Positions 43,374-51,881 of a stretch of 64,000 nucleotides of DNA are shown piece after piece. The position numbers and the translations under genes are program-made. Each line of letters begins with the position of its first letter. Position 1 is the first letter of the stretch. The notes under the pieces were generated by a model, which saw nothing but the letters and a program-made list of their open reading frames with translations, ran no database searches and was not told the DNA's origin. The stretch comes from Ammoniphilus resinae (GTDB lineage Bacteria > Bacillota > Bacilli > Aneurinibacillales > RAOX-1): the NCBI RefSeq assembly GCF_017873965.1, contig NZ_JAGGKT010000019.1, forward strand, positions 1-64,000, given 5' to 3'.

Positions 43374-43625
43374 TGATGACCGTTTTCAGCTCTTCCAAAG
43401 AGCATTTTGGTCATCATTTACCCAATGATGACCGTTTTCACTGCTTCAAAAAAGTATTTTGGTCATCATCCACCCAATGATGACCGTTTTCAATGCTTCC
43501 AAAGAGTATTTTGGTCATCATCCACCCAATGATGACCATTTTCACTTCTTTCAAAGAGTATTTTGGTCATCATAACCCCGACCCACCGACGACCATCTTG
43601 ACTTCTTCCAAGAAGTATTTAAGTT
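43374..43625. repeat. 52-bp tandem hairpin array (TGATGACC family)
   Basis: TGATGACC starts at 43374, 43426, 43478 and 43530, an exact 52-base period, with a degenerate fifth unit near 43587. Each unit ends in GGTCATCA, pairing with its TGATGACC, and has a smaller inner stem (CTCTT-CCA-AAGAG in unit 1). Units are joined by TCCACCCAA. The 43139-43704 gap holds nothing else recognisable. Confidence 0.9.
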
Positions 43626-43704
43626 CATTTCAAAAAAACAGGATCGATTAACTGGGAAATTTTAACAATCTGCATTTCCTTCTGTAATCGTGGGATTTGT
43701 TCGC

Positions 43705-43908
43705 TTAAAACAGCTGCTGTTTTTTTCCTTGTGTTCCTACATGACCAATGGCGATGCAAAAGGGTTGTTTCATCAGAAATTCCTTAATTAAATGACATTG
43801 TTTTGTAATATGCTTGACGGTATGTACATCATCAAGAAAGAGATGGTTTTCAACATACGGTACTCCTACTTCCTCTGCAAGCTCTGATTTTTTCCTGAGT
43901 TTCTTCAT
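43705..43908 (-). pseudogene. C-terminal remnant of a divergent polysaccharide deacetylase
   Basis: The frame reads SELAEEVGVPYVENHLFLDD, then ITKQCHLIKEFLMKQPFCIAIGHVGTQG. This matches the end of divergent polysaccharide deacetylase (YibQ-like) proteins, where VPxVENHxFLD and AIAIGHVGxxG are typical. It overlaps the 3' end of the amidase gene in another frame and has no start of its own. A deletion appears to have joined the two genes. Confidence 0.65.
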
Positions 43909-44518
43909 CCATCAACATTTGCAGATCTTTCGGATTACTAATATACCCCATTTCCACAATAATGGAAGGCATATCCAAATGCTTCATTAAATAATAGGTA
44001 TTCCCTTTGATTGGCGCTTTCCTCGTCCCATAAAATTGATTTAAATGTTGCTGTATCACTTGGGACAAGGTGTAACTCTTTTCACTGGCTTGATAAATAA
44101 CAACCGGTCCGCGCCTCTTTTGATTTTTCGCCCAATTGACATGAAGGCTTACAAAGATTTTTGGATTAAGGGTATCTGCAATCAATTTCCTTTGGGTTAG
44201 ATCCTTTTGGTGACGACTGCGCATATGAAGAAAAGGGCTATCATCACTTAGGGCATAATCTTGGAGTCTCGTAATCCCAACGTTAAAGGATTGTTCTTGT
44301 AACTTCTCATAAAATTTCTTCCCGATGGCTAAGTTAATATCTTTTTCAAGTATCGTTTTGACTGAGGTTCCCCCATCGACCCCACCATGTCCTACATCTA
44401 TAATGACATCATACGTCTCTGGAAAACCTTCTGCGGCAAACGTCATCGCAGGTTCTGCCACCATCCCACACAATATAAGCAGTCCTATGAACAGTAAATT
44501 ACTCCTTACTTGGTACAC
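43850..44518 (-). CDS. N-acetylmuramoyl-L-alanine amidase, 3' end altered
   Basis: 222 residues from the GTG at 44518 (GGGGTGG upstream). A signal peptide or anchor (about 1-28) is followed by an Amidase_3 domain: zinc ligands in DVIIDVGHGGVDGG, a Glu in ILEKDINLAIGKKF, FVSLHVNWAK and catalytic Glu in IIVEMGYISNPKD. This CwlD-like class cleaves the MurNAc-L-Ala bond in cortex or wall. After EETQEKI the frame ends in RACRGSRSTVC, derived from the joined deacetylase remnant, so the normal last helix is lost. Activity may survive. Confidence 0.75.
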   Translation of the reverse strand: MYQVRSNLLFIGLLILCGMVAEPAMTFAAEGFPETYDVIIDVGHGGVDGGTSVKTILEKDINLAIGKKFYEKLQEQSFNVGITRLQDYALSDDSPFLHMRSRHQKDLTQRKLIADTLNPKIFVSLHVNWAKNQKRRGPVVIYQASEKSYTLSQVIQQHLNQFYGTRKAPIKGNTYYLMKHLDMPSIIVEMGYISNPKDLQMLMDEETQEKIRACRGSRSTVC

Positions 44519-44679
44519 TATTTCCACCCCATCTTTCAAGCCTAAATCCAACATCCCTATTATTTTTATTTCCAGAATTCCTTATCCTCAAGATTTGTTT
44601 CCCTTTCCTTTAAATATCAATTTAAATTCATGTAAATAATAACAATAGAATGCAAGGACTTAAAAAGAGGAGGTCAAGT

Positions 44680-45015
44680 ATGAAGAATTCACCGAGATTT
44701 TTTCCACGTACGTTTCTGACATGCCTGTTGTTGATTTTCGTTTTCACACAAAGTATTTATGCACAAGAACAAGAACCTGATTATGCCAAATGGGGTGAAG
44801 CGGCGATTGCGGAGGTGAAGAAACAGTATCCAGAAAGCCAGGAAACGGATTATGAATATCTAGGCAGGAAAAGGGTCTCCCAAACAGAATCACAAGACAC
44901 ATTTGAATTTAGAGTCACAACAGGCGGACAAAAGAAATTAGTTAGAGCATATGTCTCATTCCACCCCCAAACAAACAAGTTAGTACGGGTTCGCCTAACT
45001 GAGGTACAGCCTTGA
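44680..45015 (+). CDS. DUF3889 (YqzG/YhdC-like) secreted protein
   Basis: 111 residues from the ATG at 44680 (GAGGAGGTC upstream). A signal peptide (FLTCLLLIFVFTQSIYAQ) is followed by PDYAKWGEAAIAEVKKQYPES, FEFRVTTGG and LVRAYVSFHPQTNKLVRVRLTE, the compact alpha/beta DUF3889 domain of Bacillaceae. Function is unknown. It is divergent from the amidase gene. Confidence 0.8.
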   Translation: MKNSPRFFPRTFLTCLLLIFVFTQSIYAQEQEPDYAKWGEAAIAEVKKQYPESQETDYEYLGRKRVSQTESQDTFEFRVTTGGQKKLVRAYVSFHPQTNKLVRVRLTEVQP

Positions 45016-45130
45016 TATCGATAAGGGAGGATTCGTCTATCCTCTCTTTTCATTTTTCATTTACCTGTGTTTCAACCTTCCACTCCTTTTCGCATGTTTT
45101 GATAAATCATTAGCCAAAATAAGGATACTT

Positions 45131-46156
45131 GTGGTCATTACTTCATGGGAGGGACACCGTTGGAACAAAAAAAAAGTACCACTTACAGCCTCTGAAATTT
45201 CTAATCTTTGGACTTCTTACCAAGCAAATAGCATGAGCATTTGTGTTTTAAAATATTTTTCAGCAACAGCACAAGATTTAGACATTAAATCAGTGATTGA
45301 ATTTGCCTTAGGTGTAGCCGAAAAGCAATATCATGATGTGAAAGAGATTTTTCGTTCCGAGGGAGTGGCGATCCCTTTAGGCTTTACAGAGGATGACGTA
45401 GACGTGAACGCTCCGCGCCTATTATCCGATGCGTTCGCCCTTGAATATGTAAAGCACATGGCGAGCATCGGAATGATGACGTATAGCGCCGCTTTATATA
45501 TATCCACCCGGGCAGATGTCCGAGAATGTTTCCATACTGCGATGATTTCGACTATTGAATTGGATAAAAAATCGACCGAAGTTTTACTTGACAAAGGGAT
45601 TTACATGCGCCCACCCTATATTAATCTGCCAGAGAAGGTTGATTTTGTGAAAGACCAAAGCTTTCTCTCTGGTTGGTTCGGGGAACGTAGACCGATTACT
45701 GGCTTGGAGATCACAAATCTCTTTATCAATATGATCACAAACTCGTTGGGTAAAGCGTTAATCATGGGATTCAGTCAAGTCGTTCAGTCTAAAGACATTC
45801 GGAAGTATTTAATCCGTGGCAAACAAATCTCAACGAAACAATTATCAGTATTTGGTTCGATTCTCAAAGATGAAGATGTAGATACTCCTCGTTCATGGGA
45901 AAGCCATGTAACAGACTCTACAATCCCCCCTTTCTCTGATAAATTGATGTTGTTCCATGTGGTTTCCCTCATTGCATCAGGAATTGGGAATTATGGTGTA
46001 GCGTTATCCACAAGCCCCAGGAAAGATATTGCTGCACATTATGCAAGGCTTCTATCAGAAATCGCTTTATATGCTGAGGATGGAGCCAATCTGATGATAA
46101 AACACGGATGGATGGAAGAGCCTCCAAGGGCGGCCGATCGCAAAGCGCTCGTGTAG
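45131..46156 (+). CDS. DUF3231 family protein, double domain
   Basis: 341 residues as the open frame stands, from a GTG with AAGGA five bases upstream. Two DUF3231 repeats are visible: KVPLTASEISNLWTSYQANS...RPPYI (about 15-160) and RRPITGLEITNLFINMITNS...GWMEEPP (about 185-332). Family members begin MEQKKVxLTxxE. Here a TTG at 45160 with a perfect GGGAGGG site would give MEQKK, but a nine-A tract (45167-45175) puts it one base out of frame. Ferritin-like helical bundle; spore link inferred. Confidence 0.82.
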   Translation: MVITSWEGHRWNKKKVPLTASEISNLWTSYQANSMSICVLKYFSATAQDLDIKSVIEFALGVAEKQYHDVKEIFRSEGVAIPLGFTEDDVDVNAPRLLSDAFALEYVKHMASIGMMTYSAALYISTRADVRECFHTAMISTIELDKKSTEVLLDKGIYMRPPYINLPEKVDFVKDQSFLSGWFGERRPITGLEITNLFINMITNSLGKALIMGFSQVVQSKDIRKYLIRGKQISTKQLSVFGSILKDEDVDTPRSWESHVTDSTIPPFSDKLMLFHVVSLIASGIGNYGVALSTSPRKDIAAHYARLLSEIALYAEDGANLMIKHGWMEEPPRAADRKALV

Positions 46157-46171
46157 AAAAAGCAATAAAAA

Positions 46172-46198
46172 ATAGCCGCCCATCCTGGCAGCTTTTAT
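46172..46198. terminator. Bidirectional terminator
   Basis: AGCCGCC-CATCCT-GGCAGCT flanked by an A-run and TTTT; lies between two convergent genes. Confidence 0.65.
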
Positions 46199-46215
46199 CT
46201 TTTTTATCAAAGCGG

Positions 46216-46557
46216 TCACTGTTTCACTTGATGCCCATTTATCGTATCCTTGACCCAGTGAGCGCTTTGAGAAACAATCATTCCCCCGCTCATCGCAATC
46301 GCAACATTGACCGTTTCCCATATTTCCTGTTCACTCGCTCCTTTGTGCAGCGCCTCCGTCACATGATAACGCACACAATTTTCATCCCGATGACTTAAAC
46401 TAATTCCTAGTGCCATTAACTCTTTATGCTTCTTGCTTATTTGCCCCTCTTCAAAACATAGACCTGTTAATTCATGATAAGCATCCACAACATCTGGTAT
46501 ATTTTTCTGAAGATATTGTATGCCTAATTTATAGTCATCTTCAATATTGTATTCCAT
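46216..46557 (-). CDS. Carboxymuconolactone decarboxylase family protein
   Basis: 113 helical residues. ELTGLCFEEGQISKKHKELMALGISL followed by ENCVRYHVTEALHKGASEQEIWETVNVAIAMSGG is the CMD/AhpD-like core. The active-site position is C-x3-H (CVRYH), missing the first Cys of the AhpD CxxC pair, so disulfide reductase activity is doubtful. Often linked to oxidative stress. Confidence 0.85.
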   Translation of the reverse strand: MEYNIEDDYKLGIQYLQKNIPDVVDAYHELTGLCFEEGQISKKHKELMALGISLSHRDENCVRYHVTEALHKGASEQEIWETVNVAIAMSGGMIVSQSAHWVKDTINGHQVKQ

Positions 46558-46598
46558 TCATGATTCCTCCTTTAAACTTACAGACCGTAACGAAAAAA

Positions 46599-46617
46599 CA
46601 GCTGCCATAGCAGCCGT
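46599..46617 (-). terminator. Terminator of the WGxxGxxG gene
   Basis: ACGGCTGC-TATG-GCAGCTGT followed by TTTTT on the minus strand, about 40 bases past the stop. Confidence 0.75.
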
Positions 46618-46656
46618 TATTAGACGATCAATCATGGTAACAAAAATAAGCTTTCC

Positions 46657-46932
46657 TTATCTCATACGATCTGGTTCAGGATCACGATTTCGACCACGTA
46701 AACCAGCAAGACCCACTAAACCTAAAAGCCCTAACCAGCCCCAATCCATATCATTGTCGACAGCGGTCGTACGGGCTCTGTAATTGTTGTTGTTATAGGT
46801 TCCTTGGTTGTTGTAGTTATTCGTATTCACTCCATCCATACCATTGTTACCGTATTGATTTGCACTTACTGGATTTCCGGAAAGAAGGATAATGGAGAGA
46901 GCTAATAAACCAACAGCAGAAAATTTTTTCAT
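46657..46932 (-). CDS. WGxxGxxG family secreted/membrane protein
   Basis: 91 residues, AAAAGGAG site. A signal peptide (about 1-24) precedes an Asn/Tyr/Gly-rich low-complexity stretch (QYGNNGMDGVNTNNYNN). The C-terminal DWGWLGLLGLVGLAGLRGR ends in a charged tail. This WGxxGxxG-type tail is a short helix plus Arg cluster and resembles protein-sorting signals. Function is unknown. Confidence 0.8.
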   Translation of the reverse strand: MKKFSAVGLLALSIILLSGNPVSANQYGNNGMDGVNTNNYNNQGTYNNNNYRARTTAVDNDMDWGWLGLLGLVGLAGLRGRNRDPEPDRMR

Positions 46933-47117
46933 TGTTGTTTAACTCCTTTTATGTAAATTGTAAGCACTTTTATATTTCCCCAAACAAAAAAATATATTCG
47001 CGTTCCTCTCGGACCGAATTAGATGAGAGTCCTTAATTAAAAAAATAAAGGGAATTCATTGGTCTTATAAAAATTGGGGTACATTAAAACAAAACAACAT
47101 GGAAAGGTAGGATCGAG

Positions 47118-47510
47118 TTGCGCCCTTATGTAAAATGTGTTGTCGATACCTGTACGCATTATCTGCTAGATAACCGGTGTGGTGCTGGAAATATTGATAT
47201 TATGCACGAAGCAGAAACCAAAATGTCTGAAATAGTCGATCAAACGATGTGCAAGACCTATACACATGCCCGAAATCTAAACAGTTATCTCGGTTCAGCT
47301 GATAATGTCAATTGGACCGGGGCTCTCATTGGTCTTCTAAACCCTGATTATGAAGTAACCCCTACTGTTGCTTGTACCGTTTCTTCCTGTAAATATTGGG
47401 GTGAAGGTGCGATATGTGTAGCCGAAGCGATTGAAGTCAATGGCTCTGCTCCCTTCAATGAATGCCAGGATACAAACTGCATTACGTTCGAAAGGAGGGG
47501 GTCGGAATGA
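47118..47510 (+). CDS. Protein with two DUF1540 cysteine modules
   Basis: 130 residues from a TTG start (AAAGGTAGG upstream). Two cysteine modules are visible: VKCVVDTCTHYLLDNRCGAG...C near residue 5 and VACTVSSCKYWGEGAICVAEAIEV...C near residue 87. Each follows the C-x4-C-x6-C plan of DUF1540, with an A-x-x-I motif in the second. They are small metal-binding or disulfide folds typical of spore formers. The next gene overlaps the stop in ATGA. Confidence 0.82.
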   Translation: MRPYVKCVVDTCTHYLLDNRCGAGNIDIMHEAETKMSEIVDQTMCKTYTHARNLNSYLGSADNVNWTGALIGLLNPDYEVTPTVACTVSSCKYWGEGAICVAEAIEVNGSAPFNECQDTNCITFERRGSE

Positions 47511-47758
47511 AGTATAAAATAAAATATACTGAAGTCGATCAAGCCACGAACTATCCACTTGATGTCTTATCTGGCTTAACTGGTCTCGGACAAGAAACCA
47601 TTCAACGATTGATATCTGAAAAGGCTTTTTCCACCTCACATACTGATGAAGGAAAAGAGACAGTAAACGGCAAAGACTTTCTCCAATGGTGCCATTCCGT
47701 TGATAATACGATCGAAGTGGAACAAGACACCTATCCCACAATGAAAGTGAATGAGTAG
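47507..47758 (+). CDS. Hypothetical protein coupled to the DUF1540 gene
   Basis: 83 residues from the ATG at 47507 (GGAGGGGG upstream), overlapping the DUF1540 stop by four bases. The DVLSGLTGLGQETIQRLISE segment and KDFLQWCHS could form a helix-turn-helix-like helical bundle. I do not recognise a family. The tight overlap suggests the two proteins act together. Confidence 0.65.
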   Translation: MKYKIKYTEVDQATNYPLDVLSGLTGLGQETIQRLISEKAFSTSHTDEGKETVNGKDFLQWCHSVDNTIEVEQDTYPTMKVNE

Positions 47759-47769
47759 ACGTTTAAAAA

Positions 47770-47792
47770 GAGCGGTATATATACTACCGCTC
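47770..47792 (+). terminator. Terminator of the DUF1540 operon
   Basis: GAGCGGTA-TATATAC-TACCGCTC followed by CTT, 12 bases after the stop. Confidence 0.75.
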
Positions 47793-47912
47793 CTTCACAG
47801 AGGAGGAAAATGAATATAGGCACCTGGAGCATCTGGTGATGATGTAATATATGATTTTTTCCGTAGTTTGAACCCCTGGCAAATGACTATCCTTTATAAA
47901 AAACAGCTAGCC

Positions 47913-48839
47913 TTAGGAAACAACAGAAGGTCTTAGAACAGTTAGTGTATTATTCATTGTATTAAGATTTACATCAGCTCCAATAGGCAGCGTAATTTTG
48001 TAGTAATCATGGGCTGTTGCAAGATTGGTCATAAGCGGTTTTCCTAGTGGCACGAGTAAACTGTTTATCAGATCATTATAGGAAGTATTGTAGGATACTG
48101 GACAATCTGTGCATTGCCCCATAATAATCCCGATACAATCTCGAAACTTGCCTGCCAACATGAGTTGTTTTAAATAACGGTATACCGTATTCGTTGGTGC
48201 ATGAACATCTTCTAGCAGAAAGATTTTGCCGCGTGTATCTATTTCATAGGGAGTCCCTAAAGCCCCTACAATGGATGTCAAATTTCCGCCTACAAGTTGA
48301 CCGGTTACATTTCCGCTTACCAAACTCATTAAAGGGATTCCTGGAGGATTATTGATTACTCTTGGAGCTGTTAAACTGGAAGTGGCTGTGAAAAATTCAT
48401 TATAGTTATAGGCAGGTGTTTCCGGTTTAAAGTCGATAAGTAAAAAACCATGAAAAGTCTCTACTCCCGTAAACTGATTGATTGCATTTAATAAAATAGT
48501 CACGTCACTGTAACCCGTTACGATCTTAGGATTTCGTCTAATGACCCCGGAATCTAGATAAGGGAGTATATCTATGACCCCAGTTCCGCCTCTTGAAGGC
48601 AAAATCATTTTCACCTGTTGGTTTTCAAACATCATCATGAGGTCCTCAGCCCTTTGTCTGGCAGACGCTGCAACAATGCCGCTTCGTGAATATACATATT
48701 GACCAAATACCACGTTAAACCCCATATTCCTTAAAGTTGTTGCACGGGAATCTATGATAGCTGCGTCCAGTGGACTGCCCAAGGTAACAATCCCAACCGT
48801 ATCGCCCCTCTGAAGCATGGGTGGTTTTATAATTGCCAT
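47913..48839 (-). CDS. LD-carboxypeptidase family S66 (MccF-like)
   Basis: 308 residues. The N-terminal LQRGDTVGIVTLGSPLD, ILPSRGGTGVIDILPYLD and nucleophile region KIVTGYSDVTILL (Ser in GYSD) fit S66 peptidases. GQLVGGNLTSIVGALGTPYEID, KIFLLEDVHAP (Glu) and a late H in ATAHDYYKITLPIG complete the fold. Members trim L-Lys/mDpA-D-Ala from murein tetrapeptides or inactivate microcin-like nucleotides. It stands alone, divergent from the YjcZ copy. Confidence 0.9.
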   Translation of the reverse strand: MAIIKPPMLQRGDTVGIVTLGSPLDAAIIDSRATTLRNMGFNVVFGQYVYSRSGIVAASARQRAEDLMMMFENQQVKMILPSRGGTGVIDILPYLDSGVIRRNPKIVTGYSDVTILLNAINQFTGVETFHGFLLIDFKPETPAYNYNEFFTATSSLTAPRVINNPPGIPLMSLVSGNVTGQLVGGNLTSIVGALGTPYEIDTRGKIFLLEDVHAPTNTVYRYLKQLMLAGKFRDCIGIIMGQCTDCPVSYNTSYNDLINSLLVPLGKPLMTNLATAHDYYKITLPIGADVNLNTMNNTLTVLRPSVVS

Positions 48840-49008
48840 CGATCATCCCCCCTTCATGGTTAAATTACCTACTTCTTATCCATCATATGGTGTTATCTGG
48901 TGATTTGCCTATTTTAAATTCATATGGGTTATTCGTCCAAACAAAAAACCCCCACTCACATAAGCTAAGGATGTAAGCTAAACAACGTGAAGAGGAGTGG
49001 ATAACTTT

Positions 49009-49104
49009 ATGAGTAGCTTTGCTGGATTGTTCAATGATGATATGTTTTTGATTATCTTGGTACTTTTCATTCTGTTAGTGATCGTTGGTGCCGGTGATAA
49101 TTAA
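49009..49104 (+). CDS. YjcZ family micro-protein
   Basis: 31 residues: MSSFAGLFNDDMFLIILVLF and a hydrophobic run ending GAGDN. GAGGAG stands upstream. Same signature (FxGLFNDxxFxIILVL) as the 33542-33640 gene. Likely made during sporulation by family analogy. Confidence 0.88.
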   Translation: MSSFAGLFNDDMFLIILVLFILLVIVGAGDN

Positions 49105-49120
49105 TTTGGATTGATTTGAA

Positions 49121-49146
49121 AAAGGGCACTTTTATCGGTGCCCTTT
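49121..49146. terminator. Bidirectional terminator
   Basis: AAAGGGCAC-TTTTATCG-GTGCCCTTT between the convergent YjcZ and CatE-like genes. Confidence 0.8.
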
Positions 49147-50000
49147 TATATTGCTAATTTGATTCGATTTCCCGACGGATCATGCGTAACAAAAAGATTG
49201 TTTTCTTCCTTTACAAAGGCACCTATCTGTTTAAGATTCGTTACGACTTGTAGACGAGCTTCTTCATTCGGTAAAATGAGTGTAAAGGATTCTAGACCCA
49301 CACTATTTTCTGGAGGTGTTGGAGCCCCTATACCATTCCATATATTCACAGCCACATGATGATGGTATTTCTCAGTGGAAAGGAATAGCGCCTCCTCTTT
49401 ATAACGATTTACCACATCAAACCCAAGTCCTTTGCCATAAAACTCTTCCGTTTGAACTAATTCGGTCACGTGTAAATGAATATGACCCATTACTGCCCCT
49501 TCTGGCATTCCCTTCCAGGACTCACCAGGAACCAAACTAGATAAGAGATTCCTCATATTCAAAGGGATCGTTGTCATATCCACTTCAGTATCTTTCCAAA
49601 TCCAACTGGAAGGATCACGGTCTACATAAATTTCAATCCCGTTTCCCTCCGGGTCGTTTAAATAGAGTGCCTCACTTACTTGATGATCTTCTGCTGCCAT
49701 TAATCGAATTCCATTTTCCCTAAAATGGATAACAATATTAGCTAAATCTGACCTTTTTGGTAGCAGGATGGCAAAGTGAAATAGACCTGTTGTTCTTCCC
49801 TGTTTCGGTATGACATTCTCAGGTTGTTCAAGCGATAAAAAACTTGTTTTCCCATCTGTTGTAAGCATCGCTGTTGTTGTTGTTTGCTCTAAAACTCCGA
49901 AACCAAGAATTTCTTGATAAAATTTTAAAGAACGTTCTAATTTTTCTACTTTGATTTTTACATGGCCAACAAATGTGGCTGGTTTGGTATGAAATCCCAT
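49146..50000 (-). CDS. Catechol-2,3-dioxygenase-like VOC protein (CatE-like)
   Basis: 284 residues with two VOC modules. FVGHVKIKVEKLERSLKFYQEILGF begins the first and AVMGHIHLHVTELVQTEEFYGKGLGF the second. Candidate iron/metal ligands are the His in GHIHL, KYHHHVAVNIW and a late Asp/Glu. It resembles Bacillus CatE, an extradiol dioxygenase of catechol and quinone detoxification. CatE in B. subtilis is controlled by YodB/CatR; no such box was confirmed here. Confidence 0.82.
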   Translation of the reverse strand: MGFHTKPATFVGHVKIKVEKLERSLKFYQEILGFGVLEQTTTTAMLTTDGKTSFLSLEQPENVIPKQGRTTGLFHFAILLPKRSDLANIVIHFRENGIRLMAAEDHQVSEALYLNDPEGNGIEIYVDRDPSSWIWKDTEVDMTTIPLNMRNLLSSLVPGESWKGMPEGAVMGHIHLHVTELVQTEEFYGKGLGFDVVNRYKEEALFLSTEKYHHHVAVNIWNGIGAPTPPENSVGLESFTLILPNEEARLQVVTNLKQIGAFVKEENNLFVTHDPSGNRIKLAI

Positions 50001-50096
50001 AATAGCCCTCCCAAAGTTATTTCTATTATGATTTCAATAAACTTTGTTAATGATTACGAATGAAGGAAGGTTTGTCAAGAAACTCAGCTGTAAACA

Positions 50097-50126
50097 AAAA
50101 AGTTTGGGGCTATACCCAAACTTTTT
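50097..50126. terminator. Terminator of the aldehyde dehydrogenase gene
   Basis: AAAAGTTTGGG-GCTATA-CCCAAACTTTT, eight bases past the stop at 50134 and flanked by T on both strands. Confidence 0.8.
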
Positions 50127-50133
50127 GTCGCCT

Positions 50134-51603
50134 CTACTCCAAATTCACCAGCACACTTTTCACTTGTGTGAAGCTATCTAACATCCCTTCAAGGGATAGT
50201 TCGCGTCCAATGCCACTTTGTTTGTACCCGCCATAGGAATGCCCTGTAAGCTGGCCGCCCCCTCGGTTGACCTGAATCCACCCGGATTCCATCAAGTTGG
50301 CAGCTTTCAAACCTCGACTAATATCTTGCGTCCAGATGAACCCAGCTAAACCGTAATGGCTGTCATTGACCATTTCAATGAGCTTTTCTTCATCCTCCCA
50401 AGGAACGACTACTAAAACCGGTCCAAAGATTTCCGCTTCTGCAAGTTTACCTGCAAGCTTGTCATCGTCACCATTAGCGATGAATATCGTAGGTTCAAGA
50501 TGGTACCCTTGAGCAAGTGGGCCTTCTTTCGGTGGAAGTCCTCCTAATACAAGGCGAATATTGTTATTTTTCAACCCCTGTTCAATAAACGAACACACTT
50601 TGTTGAATTGTTTTTTATTAATAATGGCTCCCATGTCTGTATCCTCTTCAAGCGGATCCCCAACTTTTAGCTGGCTTAGCTTGTTCGAAATCCGTTCCAG
50701 GAAGGAATCGAGTATGGAAGTATGTACATAAAGGCGGGAACCTGCGGAACAGGACTGACCCTGCCTCGTAAAACGCATCGCCGAAATGACACCGTCCGCA
50801 ACTTTATCATTATCTGCATCGGGATATACAATCTGTGGGCTTTTTCCTCCCAATTCAAGTGAAACAGGAACAATTCGATCTGCTCCGGCATGCATAATCC
50901 GTTTTCCTACTTCTGTGGAGCCAGTAAATGTCAGTTTTCTTACCAATGGATGTTCGGCTAATGGGGCGCCACATTCTTCTCCAAGTCCAGTAAGGACATT
51001 CAAAACCCCAGCTGGGAAAAACGCAGAGCAAATCTCGGTAATTTTCAGCACAGCCAAAGGGGCATCTTCTGCTGCTTTTAACACCAGCGTGTTCCCGGCG
51101 GCTAACGCTGGAGCAATTTTTGCACACGCAAGGAGCACGGGCGCATTCCAAGGAATGATCCCTCCGACCACACCCAGTGGTTCGCGTTGGGTATAAGCAA
51201 ACAGCTTGTTATCTACTGGCAGCGTTCCCCCTTTTATTTCCCCTGCTACACCTCCAAAGTAACGAAACAAATCAGCCGCATTTTTCACTTCAGGCCTTGC
51301 CTGCGTCCGAATCGCGTTGCCTGTTTCCATAGAAATGATGCGCGCAATCTCTTCCGATCTCTCATCTATCAAGTCTGCAATCTTCGTCAGCAGCTTTCCC
51401 CGATCCCGCGCGGGCACAAATCTCCAATTTTTGAACGCCCTAGCTGCAGCCCTCACGGCTAGATCCACATCCTCCGCGGACGCCCTAGGCACCTCAGCAA
51501 TAACGGATCCTATTTTTGCAGGGTTTTCAACTGGAATAAACTCATGGTTCACACTTGCAGTCCATTCCCCATTAATCAACATCAGTTCACGCTTTGTGCC
51601 CAT
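50134..51603 (-). CDS. NAD(P)-dependent aldehyde dehydrogenase
   Basis: 489 residues, full length. GGIIPWNAPV, KAAEDAPLAVL, FTGSTEVGK, the general-base Glu in LELGGKSPQIV (about residue 250) and nucleophile Cys in GQSCSAGSRLY (about residue 286) are intact. EIFGPVLVVVPW and QVNRGGGQL complete the fold. It oxidises an aldehyde to an acid; the group resembles betaine, vanillin or other aromatic-aldehyde dehydrogenases. Substrate unknown. No neighbour is cotranscribed. Confidence 0.92.
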   Translation of the reverse strand: MGTKRELMLINGEWTASVNHEFIPVENPAKIGSVIAEVPRASAEDVDLAVRAAARAFKNWRFVPARDRGKLLTKIADLIDERSEEIARIISMETGNAIRTQARPEVKNAADLFRYFGGVAGEIKGGTLPVDNKLFAYTQREPLGVVGGIIPWNAPVLLACAKIAPALAAGNTLVLKAAEDAPLAVLKITEICSAFFPAGVLNVLTGLGEECGAPLAEHPLVRKLTFTGSTEVGKRIMHAGADRIVPVSLELGGKSPQIVYPDADNDKVADGVISAMRFTRQGQSCSAGSRLYVHTSILDSFLERISNKLSQLKVGDPLEEDTDMGAIINKKQFNKVCSFIEQGLKNNNIRLVLGGLPPKEGPLAQGYHLEPTIFIANGDDDKLAGKLAEAEIFGPVLVVVPWEDEEKLIEMVNDSHYGLAGFIWTQDISRGLKAANLMESGWIQVNRGGGQLTGHSYGGYKQSGIGRELSLEGMLDSFTQVKSVLVNLE

Positions 51604-51881
51604 TTTACACGCTCCCTATTATCATTTTTTAGCAGAGATGCTGCTGGAATTATTAAAACTACTATTCTAGTTTATTCTCGAATAATAAGAATTTTCCCTT
51701 TTATTTATTGTGGATTTCTATTCATTCGGGAAGATTAGGTTCACAGCACCGGAACGACGGTCCACATATAGGGTCAGACGGACACAGAGTTATGCGTCGT
51801 TTTTAGAATATATGCGTCAAAGTGGTAGTGGCTGCAGTTCTCCCTCATGGTCTAATTTATTTATAAGTTTTTATTATACTA

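Noticed and set aside
43374-43625. Possible CRISPR array
   Set aside because: Units differ by point changes along their whole length; the parts between the palindromic arms are related, not unique spacers. No cas genes.
46956-47117. Possible riboswitch upstream of the DUF1540 gene
   Set aside because: No conserved riboswitch core or stable multi-stem fold was seen.
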